From: Lepus europaeus
Taxonomy: Eukaryota; Chordata; Mammalia; Lagomorpha; Leporidae
NCBI RefSeq assembly: GCF_033115175.1
Contig: NC_084831.1
Location: forward strand, 11,814,540 to 11,878,539
Reading direction: 5' to 3'
Length of the DNA: 64,000 nucleotides
Shown piece by piece: positions 21,400 through 32,439 of the stretch; position 1 is the first letter of the stretch; each line of letters begins with the position of its first letter. The notes beneath the pieces were generated by a model that was given only the letters and a program-made list of their open reading frames with translations, made no database searches and was not told the origin of the DNA. Both the position numbers and the translations under genes were made by a program.

Positions 21400-21500
21400 C
21401 AATGCCCAGGCAGGGGAGACGGGTCCCTGCCCATTCTACAGATGAGGAAAATGCATGTGATGCCTTGGTGACGACGAGCCAGTGAGGGAGGGAGCCAGGT
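21400..21500 (-). repeat. MIR relic
   Basis: CCCATTCTACAGATGAGGAA, then a degraded 3' part. Confidence 0.6.
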
Positions 21501-21779
21501 CAAGGCCGGGTCTCGCCGGCTGTGCCGTGTGCCCATCCTGGCTCCGGGTGCGGATGGAGACGCCGTCCCTGCCTTCTAGGGGCAGGAGTCACCCTTGGAA
21601 ACCGCGGCGTGTGCCGGCCTCCCGTCCCCCGTGCTGTTCGGGCCCAGCCTAGCTCTAGCTTTGTGCCGTGTGCCCAGGGAGTTCCTTCCTGTGGGGGCCT
21701 GGTCTGACCCAGTCCCCAGGAGTGGCCGTGCTCGCAGTCCACGCTGGGGCCTCGGGGCTGGAGTCAGCTTATGTAAGAG

Positions 21780-21890
21780 CTGGTTGTTACAGAGGGCCGT
21801 GATAAACAGGTATAGTGTGAACGTGAGGTGCAGAGAAGGACGGGCACAGCACGTGCAAAGGCCCAGGGGCGGTCGTTCCAGCGGCTCAGA
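21780..21890 (-). repeat. L2 relic
   Basis: GTGATAAACAGGTATAGTG, then GCACGTGCAAAGGCCCAGG. Confidence 0.45.
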
Positions 21891-22024
21891 GGTCTGGTGA
21901 ATCAGACGCCCGTGGGGCTTGTGGTGGAGCGGGGCATCACTGAGCCTCCCTGATCCGGAGGGGGCGGCACCACGTGGCTGCCAGCAGGAAAGCCCCCTGA
22001 GGATCACCCCTTCCTGCAAATCCT

Positions 22025-22074
22025 TGTTTAAAAATTATTTTGTTCATTTGTTTGAAAGAGAGAGAAAGGGGTGG
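22025..22074 (-). repeat. CSINE fragment
   Basis: TTTAAAAATTATTTTGTTCA followed by TTTGTTTGAAAGAGAGAG. Only the tail remains. Confidence 0.65.
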
Positions 22075-22350
22075 CAGCCGGCACGGCTGTTGTCACTTCT
22101 TCCTCCATCAGTCTCAGGATCGAGTCCTGGCTACTCCACTTCTGAGCCACCTTCCTGCTAACGCTCACCCTGGGAGGCAGCTGGTGAAGGTTCGAGTACT
22201 TGGGATCCTGCCATCCGCATGGAAACCCAGATGGGGCGCCTGGCTTTGGAGTTGGCCCAGACCTGGCTGTTGTGGTCATTTGGGGAGTGAACCAGTAGAT
22301 GGAAGATCTCTCCATCTGTCTCTGCTTTTCAAATAAAAATGAAAATAAAT
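22075..22350 (+). repeat. CSINE
   Basis: GCAGCCGGCACGGCTGTTGT through TTTTCAAATAAAAATGAAAA. Confidence 0.85.
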
Positions 22351-22379
22351 TGGGGCCGGCATTGTGGCTTAGCATATGG
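22351..22379 (+). repeat. CSINE head fragment
   Basis: GGGGCCGGCATTGTGGCTTA is the first ~28 bases of a copy, immediately followed by an opposite-strand copy. Confidence 0.7.
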
Positions 22380-22672
22380 AGGCATAGAGAGGCAGAGGCA
22401 GGGAGGGAGAGAGAGAGAGATCTTCCATCCGCTGGTTCACTCCCCAGATGGCTGCAATGGCTGGTACTAGGCCAGGCCCCAGCCGGGAGCTTCCTCTGGG
22501 TCTCCCACGTGGGCGCAGGGGCCCAGGCACTTGGGCCATCTTCTACTACTTTCCCAGGCCACAACAGGGAGCTGGATCGGAAGTGGAGCAGCTGAGACAG
22601 AAACTGGTGCCCATGTGGGATGGTGGTGCTGTGGGCAGCAGCCTCACTCACCGCACCACCGTGCCGGCCCTG
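22380..22672 (-). repeat. CSINE
   Basis: GGCATAGAGAGGCAGAGGCA through CACCGTGCCGGCCC. Confidence 0.9.
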
Positions 22673-22943
22673 GCTTCTTACTCCTCTAGCCCCTGCATCT
22701 GGGCCTGGTGGCAGCTCGAAGCTGAGTGTTTCAACAAGGCCCAACCGAACCTAACAGGGAAGGAGGGTCTCCTGGCCTCACTCCCGCTCCAACGGCACCA
22801 GGAAAGCTAAGGACAATGTCACCTCTGCCGTCACCTCTCCCCTTCCTTGGGTCACTGTGAGCTTATGTGTTTAAAGGAGAGCTCGTGCTGGCTTTGCACC
22901 TCAAGATGCCAGACTTCCATGGGTCCATCCATTTGTTTATATA

Positions 22944-23252
22944 TTATTAAAGATTTATTTATTTTGAGAGGCAGAGTTACAGAGAGAGGGAGAGACAGAG
23001 CTCTTCCATCTGAAGGTTCACACCCCAAATGACCACAACGGCCAGAGCTGGGTCCATCCGAAGCCAAGAGCTTCTTCCGGGTCTCCCACATAGGTGCAGG
23101 GGCCCAAGGACTTGGGCCATCTTCTGCTTTCCCAGGCCAGGAGCAGAGAGCTGGATTGGAAGAGGAGCAGCTGGAACTTGAACTGGCGCCCTTATGGGAT
23201 GCTGGCGCCATAGGCGGAGGCTCAGCCTACTGCTCCATGGCGTCGGCCTGGT
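22944..23252 (-). repeat. CSINE, near full length
   Basis: TTAAAGATTTATTTATTTTG through CCATGGCGTCGGCC. Confidence 0.92.
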
Positions 23253-24554
23253 TCTGCCCCTTCAGTTTCCATGCCCATCCTGCAGGCTGGTGCGCGCTGG
23301 CCCCGTCTCACGGCCGAGGACGCTGGGTTTCAGTGGTGTTGCCGCAGTGGGTGCACTTGGCAGGGTTCCGGCCAGGTGGGCCCTGAGGTCCTTCTGCCAT
23401 CCTGTGCACCCCTCCTTCGTCCCATTTTCCTTTCCCCTCTGCGGAGGGAGGCAGGGAGCAGCGGCCGGGTGTCCGGGTGCCCGGGATCTCCACTCCGCAC
23501 GCCTGGCTGCTCTTAGTTTGGAGTTAATGTGCACGTTTCCACCCGGTGTCGACGAGGCCCAGTCTGGTCATAGTTGGGTAGAGGGTCAGGGCTGAGGACA
23601 GAGCCCCTGGTGCCCAGAGGGGGCCCCCAGGCCTGGTGTCTGGGCTGAGCCAATGGAGTGGCTCATGTGTCCACTCAGCCGCTATGCGTGGTTACCTCCA
23701 TTTGCCCCACTGAGGCCGGGCCCTGGGCGCAGGGTCTCGCCAGCCCAGGGTCCTGGAGCAACAGGGGCCCCTCAGTCTGTGTGCCCGGAGCCCGGTCTCT
23801 CAAGCCTGCGTCCTGGGGCAGTGCCAGCCCTCCCAGGGCCTCCCCCAAGCTGTGCATATGTGCTGTGGCAAACAGGGAGGGGCAGTTGGCTGCTTGGCCC
23901 ACGCATGGTGTGTGGTTTGTGACCCCTGCTCTGGGGTTCATCTTCCTACTGGCCTGTTGGGGGTGGGGTGGTCTTGGGCTGGGCTCCCCCGCCCCGCCTC
24001 CGTGCAGGGCAGTGCAGGTGTCCCGCGTTGGCGCCTGCCCATGGCGACATGCTGGGCCCAGGGCGAGGCTGCCTCGCTGGGTCCCTGGGTCCGGCTGCCC
24101 TTCTGGAGAGCCCGGCCTGAGTGTTTCGCCTCTGTGCAGGTTCCCTTCCAGGGGCTGTGATGGGTGTGCGGCCCTGCGCCCCAGCCGCCGGCATCCCCGG
24201 CAGGAGCCGGCCTCGCTGTTTGGAGTGGGCTTTGGAGCTGAGGGCCCTTGATTTAAGTTCCCTAGGAAAACATGGTTACACGAAGCAGGGGACTGGGCAG
24301 CTTCTAGAAATGGGAGAAAAATATTCCCGGGCCCAGGTGTTGCCCAGGACCTGCGATCGCTTTCCCAGCGGGGGTTTCTCTTACCCGAATTGTCCATGTG
24401 GTGTGCGGCCGTGGGAGGAGCTGCAGGAAGAAGCCGTGGTAACCGCTTCGTCGCCCCGCCCAGAGACGGCGTCTGCGCCCGGGGGTGCGTGTCATGCGCT
24501 TGTTCCTTCACTGCTTTGCCCGCCTGGTGGTGCACAGAGGCCCCCCCGCCCCAC
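23253..24554. other. intron 1, unique-looking, nothing recognised
   Basis: There is a CpG-moderate stretch near 24,340-24,490. No paired splice sites around a recognisable protein. Confidence 0.45.
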
Positions 24555-24650
24555 GTGTGTCTCAGTTTCCCCATCTGTGGATTGGGAATAATCCCAGCGG
24601 CTGTGTCACGGAGCCTGGGGACTCAATGAGAAAGTGTACGGACGGGGACG
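24555..24650 (+). repeat. MIR relic
   Basis: GTCTCAGTTTCCCCATCTGT, then GGATTGGGAATAATCCC. Confidence 0.65.
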
Positions 24651-24668
24651 GTGCTGGAAACACTGCTT

Positions 24669-24994
24669 CGGGCCGGCGCTGTGGCTCAGCGGGCAACGCC
24701 TCCTCCTGCAGTGCCGGCATCTCATACGGGCACTGGTTTGAGTCCTGGCTGCTCCACTTCCGATCCAGCTCTCTGCTGTGGCCTGGGAAAGCAGTGGAAG
24801 ATGGCCCAAATCCTTGGGCCCCTGCACCCACGTGGGAGACCTGGAAGAAGCTCCTGGCTTCAGATCAGCTCAGCTCTGGCCATTGTGGCCATCTGGGGAG
24901 TGAACCAGTGGATGGAAGATCTCTCTCTCTGTCTCTTCCTCTGTCTATAATTCTACCTCTCAAATAGGTAAATAAAATCTTAAAGAAAAAACAC
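24669..24994 (+). repeat. CSINE, full length
   Basis: GGGCCGGCGCTGTGGCTCAG through CAAATAGGTAAATAAAATC. Confidence 0.95.
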
Positions 24995-24995
24995 T

Positions 24996-25341
24996 GGGGC
25001 CGGCGCTGTGGCGCAGCGGGTTAACACCCTGGCCTGAAGTGCCGGCATCCCATAAGGGCGCCAGTTCGAGACCCAGCTACTCCACTTCCTGTCCAGCTCT
25101 CTGCTATGGCCTGGGAAAGCAGTGGAAGATGGCCCAAGTCCTTGGGCCCCTACATCCGCATGGAAGACTGGGAAGAAGCTCCTGGCTCCTGGCTTCGGAT
25201 CGGCACAGCTCCGGCCATTGCGGCCATCTGGGGAGTGAACCAGTGGATGGAAGATCTCTCTCTCTCTCTCTATGCCTCTGCCTCTCCCCTCTCTGTGTAA
25301 CTCTGACTTTCAAATAAATAAATAAATCTTTAAAAAAAAAA
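24996..25341 (+). repeat. CSINE, full length, tandem with previous
   Basis: GGGGCCGGCGCTGTGGCGCA through CAAATAAATAAATAAATC and poly(A). The internal pol III B box (AGTTCGAGACC) is near 25,063. Confidence 0.97.
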
Positions 25342-25399
25342 GCACTAGTGAAAGGCCACTAAAATTTGTTAAAAAACAAGGAGAAACACCAGCAGCCTC

Positions 25400-25457
25400 C
25401 TTGGCAGACTCTGGCTGCTGTGGGCATTTGGGGACTGAACCACATGGGATGGAAGCT

Positions 25458-25492
<35 letters not shown>

Positions 25493-25546
25493 CTGACTCC
25501 CTGTCTCTCCTTTCAAATACAATGAGGCTAAATAAAACATTTTTTA
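25400..25546 (+). repeat. CSINE, 5'-truncated
   Basis: GCAGACTCTGGCTGCTGTGG through CCTTTCAAATACAATGAGGC. Confidence 0.8.
25456..25493. repeat. (TC)n(GC)n dinucleotide tract
   Basis: About 12 TC units run directly into six or so GC units within the SINE. Alternating GC is prone to Z-DNA. Confidence 0.9.
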
Positions 25547-25875
25547 GAAAGTGTAAGGTTGGCCGGCGCCGTGGCTTAACAGGCTAATCCTCCACCTTGC
25601 GGCGCCGGCACACTGGGTTCTAGTCCCGGTTGGGGCGCCGGATTCTATCCCGGTTGCCCCTCTTCCAGGCCAGCTCTCTGCTATGGCCCGGGAAGGCAGT
25701 GGAGGATGGCCCAAGTGCTTGGGCCCTGCACCCCATGGGAGACCAGGAGAAGCACCTGGCTCCTGGCTTCAGATCAGCGAGATGCACTGGCCACAGCGGC
25801 CATTGGAGGGTGAACCAACAGCAAAAAAGAAGACCTTTCTCTCTGTCTCTCTCTCTCACTGTCCACTTTGCCTGT

Positions 25876-25911
<36 letters not shown>

Positions 25912-25923
25912 AAGTGTAAGGTT
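25547..25923 (+). mobile_element. CSINE variant subfamily with perfect 14-bp target-site duplication
   Basis: The body is 25,561-25,876 with a 33-base poly(A) (25,877-25,909). GAAAGTGTAAGGTT occurs at 25,547-25,560 and again at 25,910-25,923 without mismatch. The head GGCCGGCGCCGTGGCTT and tail GCCTGTC match the copy at 1,740. Long pure poly(A) and an intact duplication indicate a recent insertion. Confidence 0.97.
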
Positions 25924-26035
25924 ATCACCTGAGCTGAGCGACATTGGCTGTCCTGTGGAGCAGGAAGCTGCTTTGGGTTTTGTTTTGGGGTCTGTGTATT
26001 TACTGAGGACTCAAGGGTGATAGGAGAAAAGGCCT

Positions 26036-26344
26036 GGGGCAGGCGTTGTGGTGCAGTGGGTTAACGCCCTGGCCTGAAGCGCCAGCATCCTGTATGGGTG
26101 CAGGTTCTAGTCCCAGCTGCTCCACTTCTGATCCAGCTCTCTGCTATGGCCTGGGAAAGCAGTGGAGGATGGCCCAAGTGCTTGGGCCCCTGCACCTGCG
26201 TGGGAGACCCAGAGGAAGCTCTTGGCTCTGGATCAGCACAGTTCTGCCTGATGTGGCCAATTGGGGAGTGAACCTGTGGATGGAAGACATCTCTGTGTAA
26301 CTCTGACTTTCAAATAAATTAAAAAAATCTTAAAAAAAAAAAAG
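26036..26344 (+). repeat. CSINE, full length
   Basis: GGGGCAGGCGTTGTGGTGCA through TTTCAAATAAATTAAAAAAA. Confidence 0.95.
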
Positions 26345-26571
26345 GAGAAGAAGCCCATGCATTCTGTTAGCTGTTAATATTTTTTATTGCATTGGAGCTT
26401 CACAGAAAAGGACTGAAAACTCAGAGGCCTGGCAGGGGTGGGGTGGGGGGTTACATAGGCAGGGGTGGGGTTGGGGGTTACATACATTTTTAAAAAAAAT
26501 TTTATTAACTTTGGCTGCATTATGCTCTTGGGTTTTGCTTATTTTGTTTGTAATAGATTTACCTTTTTGTT
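26345..26571. other. intron 1, T-rich segment, unassigned
   Basis: It has a tandem pair of GGCAGGGGTGGGG...GGGGGTTACATA units at 26,430-26,485, then AT-rich sequence that may be an old LINE fragment. Confidence 0.35.
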
Positions 26572-26883
26572 TATTTATTTTTAAAGATTCATTTTTTGAG
26601 AGGCCAAGTTACAGAGAGAGGGAGAGACAGAGAGGTCTTCCATCTGCTGGTTCACGTCCCAAATGGCTGCAATATCTGGAGCTGAGCCGATCTGGAGCCA
26701 GGAGCTGGGAGCTTCTTCTAGGTCTCCCACGTGGGTGCAGGGACCCAAAGACTTGGGCCATCTTCTGCTTTCCCAGGCCACAACAGAGAGCTGGATCGGA
26801 AGTGGAGCAGCTGGGACTTGAACCCGCGCCCATGTGGGATGCCGGTGCTGCAGGCGGTGGCTACGCCACAGCACTGGGCCCCT
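26572..26883 (-). repeat. CSINE, full length
   Basis: TTTTTAAAGATTCATTTTTT through CAGCACTGGGCCCC. Confidence 0.93.
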
Positions 26884-26949
26884 CTCACATACACTTTAAC
26901 AAAGGCGATCAGTTGTGAAGCAGTTCAAGGAATGAGGTGTGCACTGGCA

Positions 26950-27143
26950 CGGCTGGGAAGGTGCCGCTCGGGGTGTAGCTTCCCGTAGCAGGGTGCCTGT
27001 GTGTGAGTCCAGCCACCGGGGAGCAGTGGGTGATGGCTCAGATGGCTGGGTCTGGGATGGAGCTCCTGGCTTCAATCTGGCCTGGCCCTGGCTTTTGCAG
27101 GCATTTGGGGAGTGAACCAGGGGATGGGAGATTCTCTCTCTCT
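26950..27143 (+). repeat. CSINE, first part, interrupted
   Basis: GCACGGCTGGGAAGGTGCCG through GGGAGATTCTCTCTCTC. The tail reappears at 27,474. Confidence 0.75.
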
Positions 27144-27473
27144 TTTTTTTAAGATTTATTTTATTTATTTGAAAGACAGAGTTAGAGAGGTAGAGACAGA
27201 GATGTCTTCCATCCTCTGGTTCACTCCCCAGATGGCTGTAGCGGCTGGAACTGCACCGATCTGAAGCCAAGAGCCAGGAGCTTCTTCCAGGTCTCCCACA
27301 CGGGTGCAGGGGCCCAAGGACTTGGGCCATCTTGAACTGCTTTCCCAGGCCACAGCAGAGAGGTGGCAGAGAGGTGGATCAAATGAGGAGCAGCTGGGAC
27401 TCGAACTGGTGCCCATATGGGATGCTGGCATTTCAGACCAGGGCTTTAACCCGCTGGGCCACAGCGCCGGCCC
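27144..27473 (-). repeat. CSINE inserted in the TC tract of the + copy
   Basis: TTAAGATTTATTTTATTTAT through CACAGCGCCGGCCCC. CTCTCTCT on both sides is the likely duplication. Confidence 0.9.
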
Positions 27474-27516
27474 CTCTCTCTGCCTTTCAAATAAAAAAGT
27501 TAAAAAAAAAGAAAAA
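27474..27516 (+). repeat. CSINE tail of the interrupted + copy
   Basis: TCTCTCTGCCTTTCAAATAA and an A-rich end. Confidence 0.8.
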
Positions 27517-27677
27517 AAAAGAGGTCAAGGGGTCTGGGCTCCGGCGGCCAGGGCGGTGTGTGCTACACGAGCGCTGTTTGGGGTTTGCTTTTGCTGTGTG
27601 GGCAGAGTTTGTTCCTCTTCCTGGGGAGGGAGAGAGGACACCTTTGCCGTGGAAGTTTATGTCACCTTCAGAAGGGA

Positions 27678-28012
27678 TTTTTTTTTTTTTTTAACAAAAA
27701 AGATTTATTTATTTCTGTGACTGGCACAGTGGCTGGGGTGGAGGAGAGAGAGCTTCGTCTTCCGTCTGCTTTACTCTGAATGGCTGCAGCTCCTGGGGCT
27801 CGGCCGGGCCAGAGCCAGGAGCCTGGGACTCTGTCCTGGTCCCCACGTGAGTGACAGGGGCCCAGGCACTCGCACCACCTTCTGCGGCTTTCCCAGGTGC
27901 AACAGGGAGCTGGGTTGGAAGCGAAGCAGCCGGGACTGGAACGCCAGCACTCTGCTCTGGGCGCCAGCATCGTAGGCAGCTGAACCCGCTGTGCCCCCAC
28001 GCTGGCTCCTCG
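27678..28012 (-). repeat. CSINE
   Basis: AAAGATTTATTTATTTCTGT through CCCACGCTGGCTCC, moderately diverged. Confidence 0.85.
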
Positions 28013-28130
28013 AAGGGACGTTTGTGCCCTAAGAGGGACATTTTACGCCTTGCTTTCGGCAGAAAGGGCAGGCGAGAATTCCTCCTGCATGTGCTGCATC
28101 CCAGGTGCCTGCAGCTCCCCGCAGTCCTTG

Positions 28131-28429
28131 GCCAGGGTGACCTGTGCCGGGGTGGCCTGTGCCAGGGTGATCTGTGCCAGGGTGGCGTGTGCCGGAGTGG
28201 CCTGTGCCGGGGTGGCGTGTGCCGGAGTGGCCTGTGCCGGGGTGGCGTGTTCTGGGGTGGCGTGTGCCGGGGTGGCGTGTGCCGGAGTGGCCTGTGCCGG
28301 GGTGACCTGTGCCGGGGTGGCATGTGCCAGGGTGGTGTGTGCCAGGGTGGCATGTGCCGGGGTAGCGTGTGCCGGGGTGGCCTGTGCCGGGGTGACCTGT
28401 GCCGGGTGATGTATGCCGGGGTGGCGTTT
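28131..28429. repeat. 15-bp minisatellite, about 20 copies
   Basis: The unit is GTGTGCCGGGGTGGC with frequent variants (GTGACCT, GGAGTGG, CCAGGGTGG). Because 15 is divisible by three, every frame reads as a pentapeptide repeat, which produces long spurious frames on both strands. Confidence 0.97.
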
Positions 28430-28809
28430 TCTCATCCGGGAAGCCTTGCCCTCTGGACTGTCTATGGTGGCACCTGCCTGGGTCAGTCTTTTGCTACCGT
28501 ATTGAGACACCTGAGGCTGGGGACTGCGTAAGGAGGGGTTTACGGGGCCCCCAGTTCTGGAGGTTCAGGGCATGGCTCCTGCCTCAGTTTCCCCTGGTGC
28601 AGGCCTCATTGTGGGTGGCATCACAGTGGCAGGAGTGTACGCGCGAGGGAGAGGTCAGATGGCCAGACAGGGAGCCACAGGGGGACTGCCCTGATGTGGG
28701 AGCGGCCAGGACTGGGTGAGGGCGGGCGAGGAGGGCGAGGCCTGAGTGACCAGGAGGGGCCGCCCCTGCACAGGTCTAGGGGAACGGGGCCTGTGAGGAA
28801 GACCTTGCT
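28430..28809. other. intron 1, nothing recognised
   Basis: A CTCAGTTTCCCCTGG fragment near 28,583 could be a tiny MIR piece. Confidence 0.4.
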
Positions 28810-29112
28810 TGGGGCTGTGCATCCCGGGTCAGGAGCCCCAGCTCTGCTCCCGCTGCCGGCCTCCTGTGCCCGCACACCCCGGGAAGCAGCAGGTGATGGC
28901 CCAAGCTCTTGGGTTTCTGCCGCCCACGAGAGACCCCCAGGTGGACTTCCTGGCTTCTGGCTTCAGCCTGGCCCAGCCCTCGCAGTTGTGGGCATTTGGG
29001 GAGTGAACCAGTGGATGGAAGAGCTCTTTCTGTCTGTTTTTGTTTTTCAAATAAATGGAAGCAAAAAAAAAAAAAAAAAAAAAAAAAAGAAAGAAAGAAA
29101 AAGAAAAGCCTT
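28810..29112 (+). repeat. CSINE, 5' part degraded, long poly(A)
   Basis: GGGAAGCAGCAGGTGATGGC through TTTTTCAAATAAATGGAAGC, then about 28 A's and an AAAG tract. Confidence 0.88.
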
Positions 29113-30590
29113 CCAAGGGAGAAGTGACCCCGGCTGCAGGCGGTGCAGCAGGTGCAGGGCCCTGCGCTGGTAAACTTGACCTGCGTGAGCGGAGGAGCCG
29201 AGGGCGGGGGATTGCCTGGGGCGGCCGCGTCTCTTTTCCATCTCACTCACATGCTGTCACTAAAGAGATCAATCCAAGGTTCCACCTCCGGGTAACTTCG
29301 CCAGAAGTGAATTGCTGTGTGCCTCTGTGGGTCGGGATGGGGGCCCAGGTGAGTAAGGCGAGGGCTTGCCCTGGGAGAGTCGGCTCCCGGGACGCCTGGG
29401 CACTGCTCCGCTGGGTGCAGGCCGGGCCGCATGTGCGTGTTTGGTGTTTGGTGTAGACAGCCGTGTTTGCTGGCCTCCCGTCTCCGGGTCTCTGCAGAGG
29501 CCAGGCAGTGCCGTGCTCTGTTACCTTGGAAGAAGGTCTTCCTCCTGTGGGGAGGGGGCTGGCTGTGGGGGCCCAGGTGGAGCCCCTGGGGACCGGGGGA
29601 AAGGCCAGGGTGGTTCGCAGGTGTTGGATTTGGGGTCCCTGTTAGGGGTAGAATCTGCTGGAATCGCTGGTGGCTTGTTCCCAGAGGGACGGAGGACTAC
29701 AGTGAGACTTCTGGAATCTTCTGAGCTCCTGAGTGGGTGGTCGTGTTGTGAAGTGGAGCAGGAGGGCGGGGAACATGGCGTTACGGAGACACCCAGGATT
29801 GGGTTTGGGGCAGGTTCGAGTGGAGAGGCCGGTCAGGAGTCAGGGTCAGCAAACCCCTGGGTGGAGGTGCACACATGGCCGTCGTGATGGGCCAGGTGGG
29901 AGCCATCCAGAGGACAGAGTGCTTGGCCAGGGAGGAGGGGTCCGCAGAGGGGCCTGGGGGCTGGGGGAGGCAGCGTGGGAGGACTCCCTGTGTCTGCAGG
30001 CCCTGGAGCAACCCCTCTGAGAGGATCCACCGGGGGGGGGGGCCCTCACACCGAGTCTGTGCGAATGCGGGGCTGCCATCAGAGGGGAGGGGCCCTGGGA
30101 GGTGGGCTGACAGCCCAGCCCGCACGCACACAGCAGTCGGCTGGCCCAGGATGTCCCTGTGTTGCAAGGCGGCACCGGAATGTGTGGCGGGGGGGTTCTC
30201 TCTCCATTGTCTGTCCTGGCACTCCCTCCTTCTAGCACCTGCTGGGCTCCGGGCACGGGCAGGGGGCTGCAGGTATGGAGTGAGTCCCACATGGTTCTCC
30301 CCAGCCTCGGGGGGAGGTGGCCACTGACAGATGGGAGGGGCCCAGGGAAGGGGGCTGTCTACACCAAGCAGCACACAGGCACGGTTGGGTCAGGGAGAGG
30401 GAGCACTCCGGGCAGGTACACAGGCTGAGTGAGTGGCAGGGTGCTGCCGTGCCGGGGAGGGAGCAGTGGGGGTGCCCCAGGAGGCTCTGTGCGCTTCACC
30501 AGGAGCCTGCATTGTGTCTTGAGGGCCATGGGTGGGCTATCAAGTGGTTCAAGTTTGGGAGTGGCTCCATCAGACCTAGCTAATTAACTC
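29113..30590. other. intron 1, unique-looking, nothing recognised
   Basis: GC-rich. Several frames of 100-200 codons lie on both strands without paired splice sites or domains. There is a G10 run near 30,033. Confidence 0.45.
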
Positions 30591-30689
30591 CCTTCCTTCC
30601 TCCCCCCCCCTCCCCCTCCCCCTCCCTCTCCCCCTCTCCCTCCCTCTCCATCCCTCTCTCTCCATCTCTCTCTCTCTCTCTTTCTCTAG
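30591..30689. repeat. polypyrimidine tract
   Basis: About 100 bases contain almost only C and T (CTTCC, CCCCT, TC units), then a C repeat follows. It has potential for triplex formation. Confidence 0.9.
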
Positions 30690-31013
30690 ATTTATTTATT
30701 CATTTGAGAGGAAGAGTTATAGAGAGTGAGAGAGAGGGGTCTTCCATCCGCTGGTTCATTCCCCAAATGGCCGCAATGGCCAGGGTTGTGCTGAACTGGA
30801 GCCAGGAGCCAGGAGCCAGGAGCCAGGAGCTTCTTCTGGGTCTCCCACGCGGGTACAGGGGCCCAAGCACTTGGGCCATCTTCTGCTGCTTTCCCAGACC
30901 ACAGCAGAGAGCTGGATTGGAAGTGGAGCAGCCAGGACTCGAACTGGTGCCCACATGGGATGCCGGTGCTGCAAGTGGAGGCTTAATTTACTATGCCACG
31001 GCGCTGGCCCCTC
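30690..31013 (-). repeat. CSINE with internal 7-bp tandem expansion
   Basis: AGATTTATTTATTCATTTGA through CGGCGCTGGCCCC. At 30,800-30,830 the usual GCCAGGA occurs four times in a row. Confidence 0.95.
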
Positions 31014-31180
31014 TATCAGAACTTTCTGTCCTGGATGGAGGCGGGGTTGGAAGGGCTGGTAGACGCCAGGGTCTCCGTCTGTGCTGTTCATAGGCTCTCG
31101 GATTCCCAGGTCGTTCTCTGAACCCTGGTGCTTCCTTGACGCTACCCAAACTCTGCTCAATTATTTTCTTCAACAAGGTT

Positions 31181-31503
31181 TCTTTTTAAAAAATATTTAT
31201 TTATTTGAAAGGCAGGATTACAGAGGGAGTGGGAGAGACAGAGAGGTCTTCCATCTGCTGGTTCACTCCCCAAATGGCCGCAATGACCAGGGCTTGGCCT
31301 GGCAGAAGCCAGGAGCCCAGAACTCCATCTGGGTCTCTCATGCAGGTGCAGGGACCCAAGGACTTGCGCCATCTTCCACTGCTTTCCCAGGCCATTAGCA
31401 GGGAGCTGGATCGGAAGTGGAGCAGCCAGGACACGAGCTGGCACCCATATGGGCCGCAGGTGCTGCAGGTGGTGGCCTCACCTGCTACCCATGGCCCAGC
31501 GCT
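31181..31503 (-). repeat. CSINE, full length
   Basis: TTTTTAAAAAATATTTATTT through CATGGCCCAGCGCTGCC. Confidence 0.93.
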
Positions 31504-31509
31504 GCCTCC

Positions 31510-31590
31510 CCGTCCCCCAGGGCTCCTGAGACTCAGAGAGGTGAGGCAGCTTGCCCAAGGTCGCACAGCCTCAGCGGTGAGCAGGCTGGG
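31510..31590 (-). repeat. MIR relic
   Basis: GACTCAGAGAGGTGAGGCAG, then CTTGCCCAAGGTCGCACAGC. Confidence 0.75.
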
Positions 31591-31914
31591 GCTGATGTCT
31601 GCATGGGGCCACCGAAGTCTCGGGGTGAGGGAGGTGGTGAATCACCCCAGGAGGGGCTCCTGGGCCCCAGGTGAGGGTCGCCGCCCGCAGACCCCCTTGT
31701 GGTTAGAAGCACTGGGCTGCCGGCGGCCCTGGGTGGGAGGAGTGGGGGTGGGACCTTCCCGCAGCTCTGTGATTTGTCAAGCAGTCTTCCTGGGCTTCTG
31801 CTTCCTCCCCAGCGAGTGACCGGAAAACTCCGGGGGGGGGGGGGGCTGGACCAGGATCCCACGAGGCCGGTGGGGGGCGGGCGCTGGTGGAGGGCAGCTG
31901 TGTTGTTTTGTTTG

Positions 31915-32212
31915 TTTGTTTTTTGAAAGATCGCTTATTTGAAAGGCAGAGTTACATCTAGAGAGGGAGAGACACAGAGAGAGAGAGAGGTCTTCCACCC
32001 ACTGATTCACTCCCCAGATGGCCCCCACGGCCAGAGCTGGGCCGATCCGAGGCCAGGGCCTGGAGTGTCTTCCGGGTCTCCTGGGACACTCGTGTGTGGC
32101 AGGGGCCCAAGCACTTGGACTTGCGCTGCTTTCCAGGTGCCTCGGCGGGAGCCACGGGATGCCAGCGTTGCAGGCAGCGGTGTTCCCACTGATGCCACAG
32201 GGCCCGTCCTGG
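31915..32212 (-). repeat. CSINE, diverged
   Basis: GAAAGATCGCTTATTTGAAA through GATGCCAGCGTTGCAGGCAG. Confidence 0.85.
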
Positions 32213-32439
32213 GCAGCCGTGTCTCTATGGATGCCAGCAGAGGCCTCGCTCCGGGGCTGCGAGGAACGGGGGGCGGGGGGGGGGGCGAACCCTGCCCTCT
32301 CTGAGCTCCGTCCCTGCAGGCAGGCAGGCTCTCACCTCTCTGGAGTCTCGAGTGCCACTTCTGTGGAGGTGATATTAAACGCGACCCCCAGGGTTGAGAT
32401 CAGAGCCAGTGTTTGCTGAAGGCCCCACACACCGCCTGG

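Noticed and set aside
25063-25075. tRNA gene signal (B box) in C repeats
   Set aside because: The pol III box belongs to the tRNA-derived SINE head. No cloverleaf-forming tRNA was seen.
27709-28531. Pentapeptide-repeat proteins on both strands
   Set aside because: The 15-bp array is divisible by three, so several frames stay open at once. No start or splice context.
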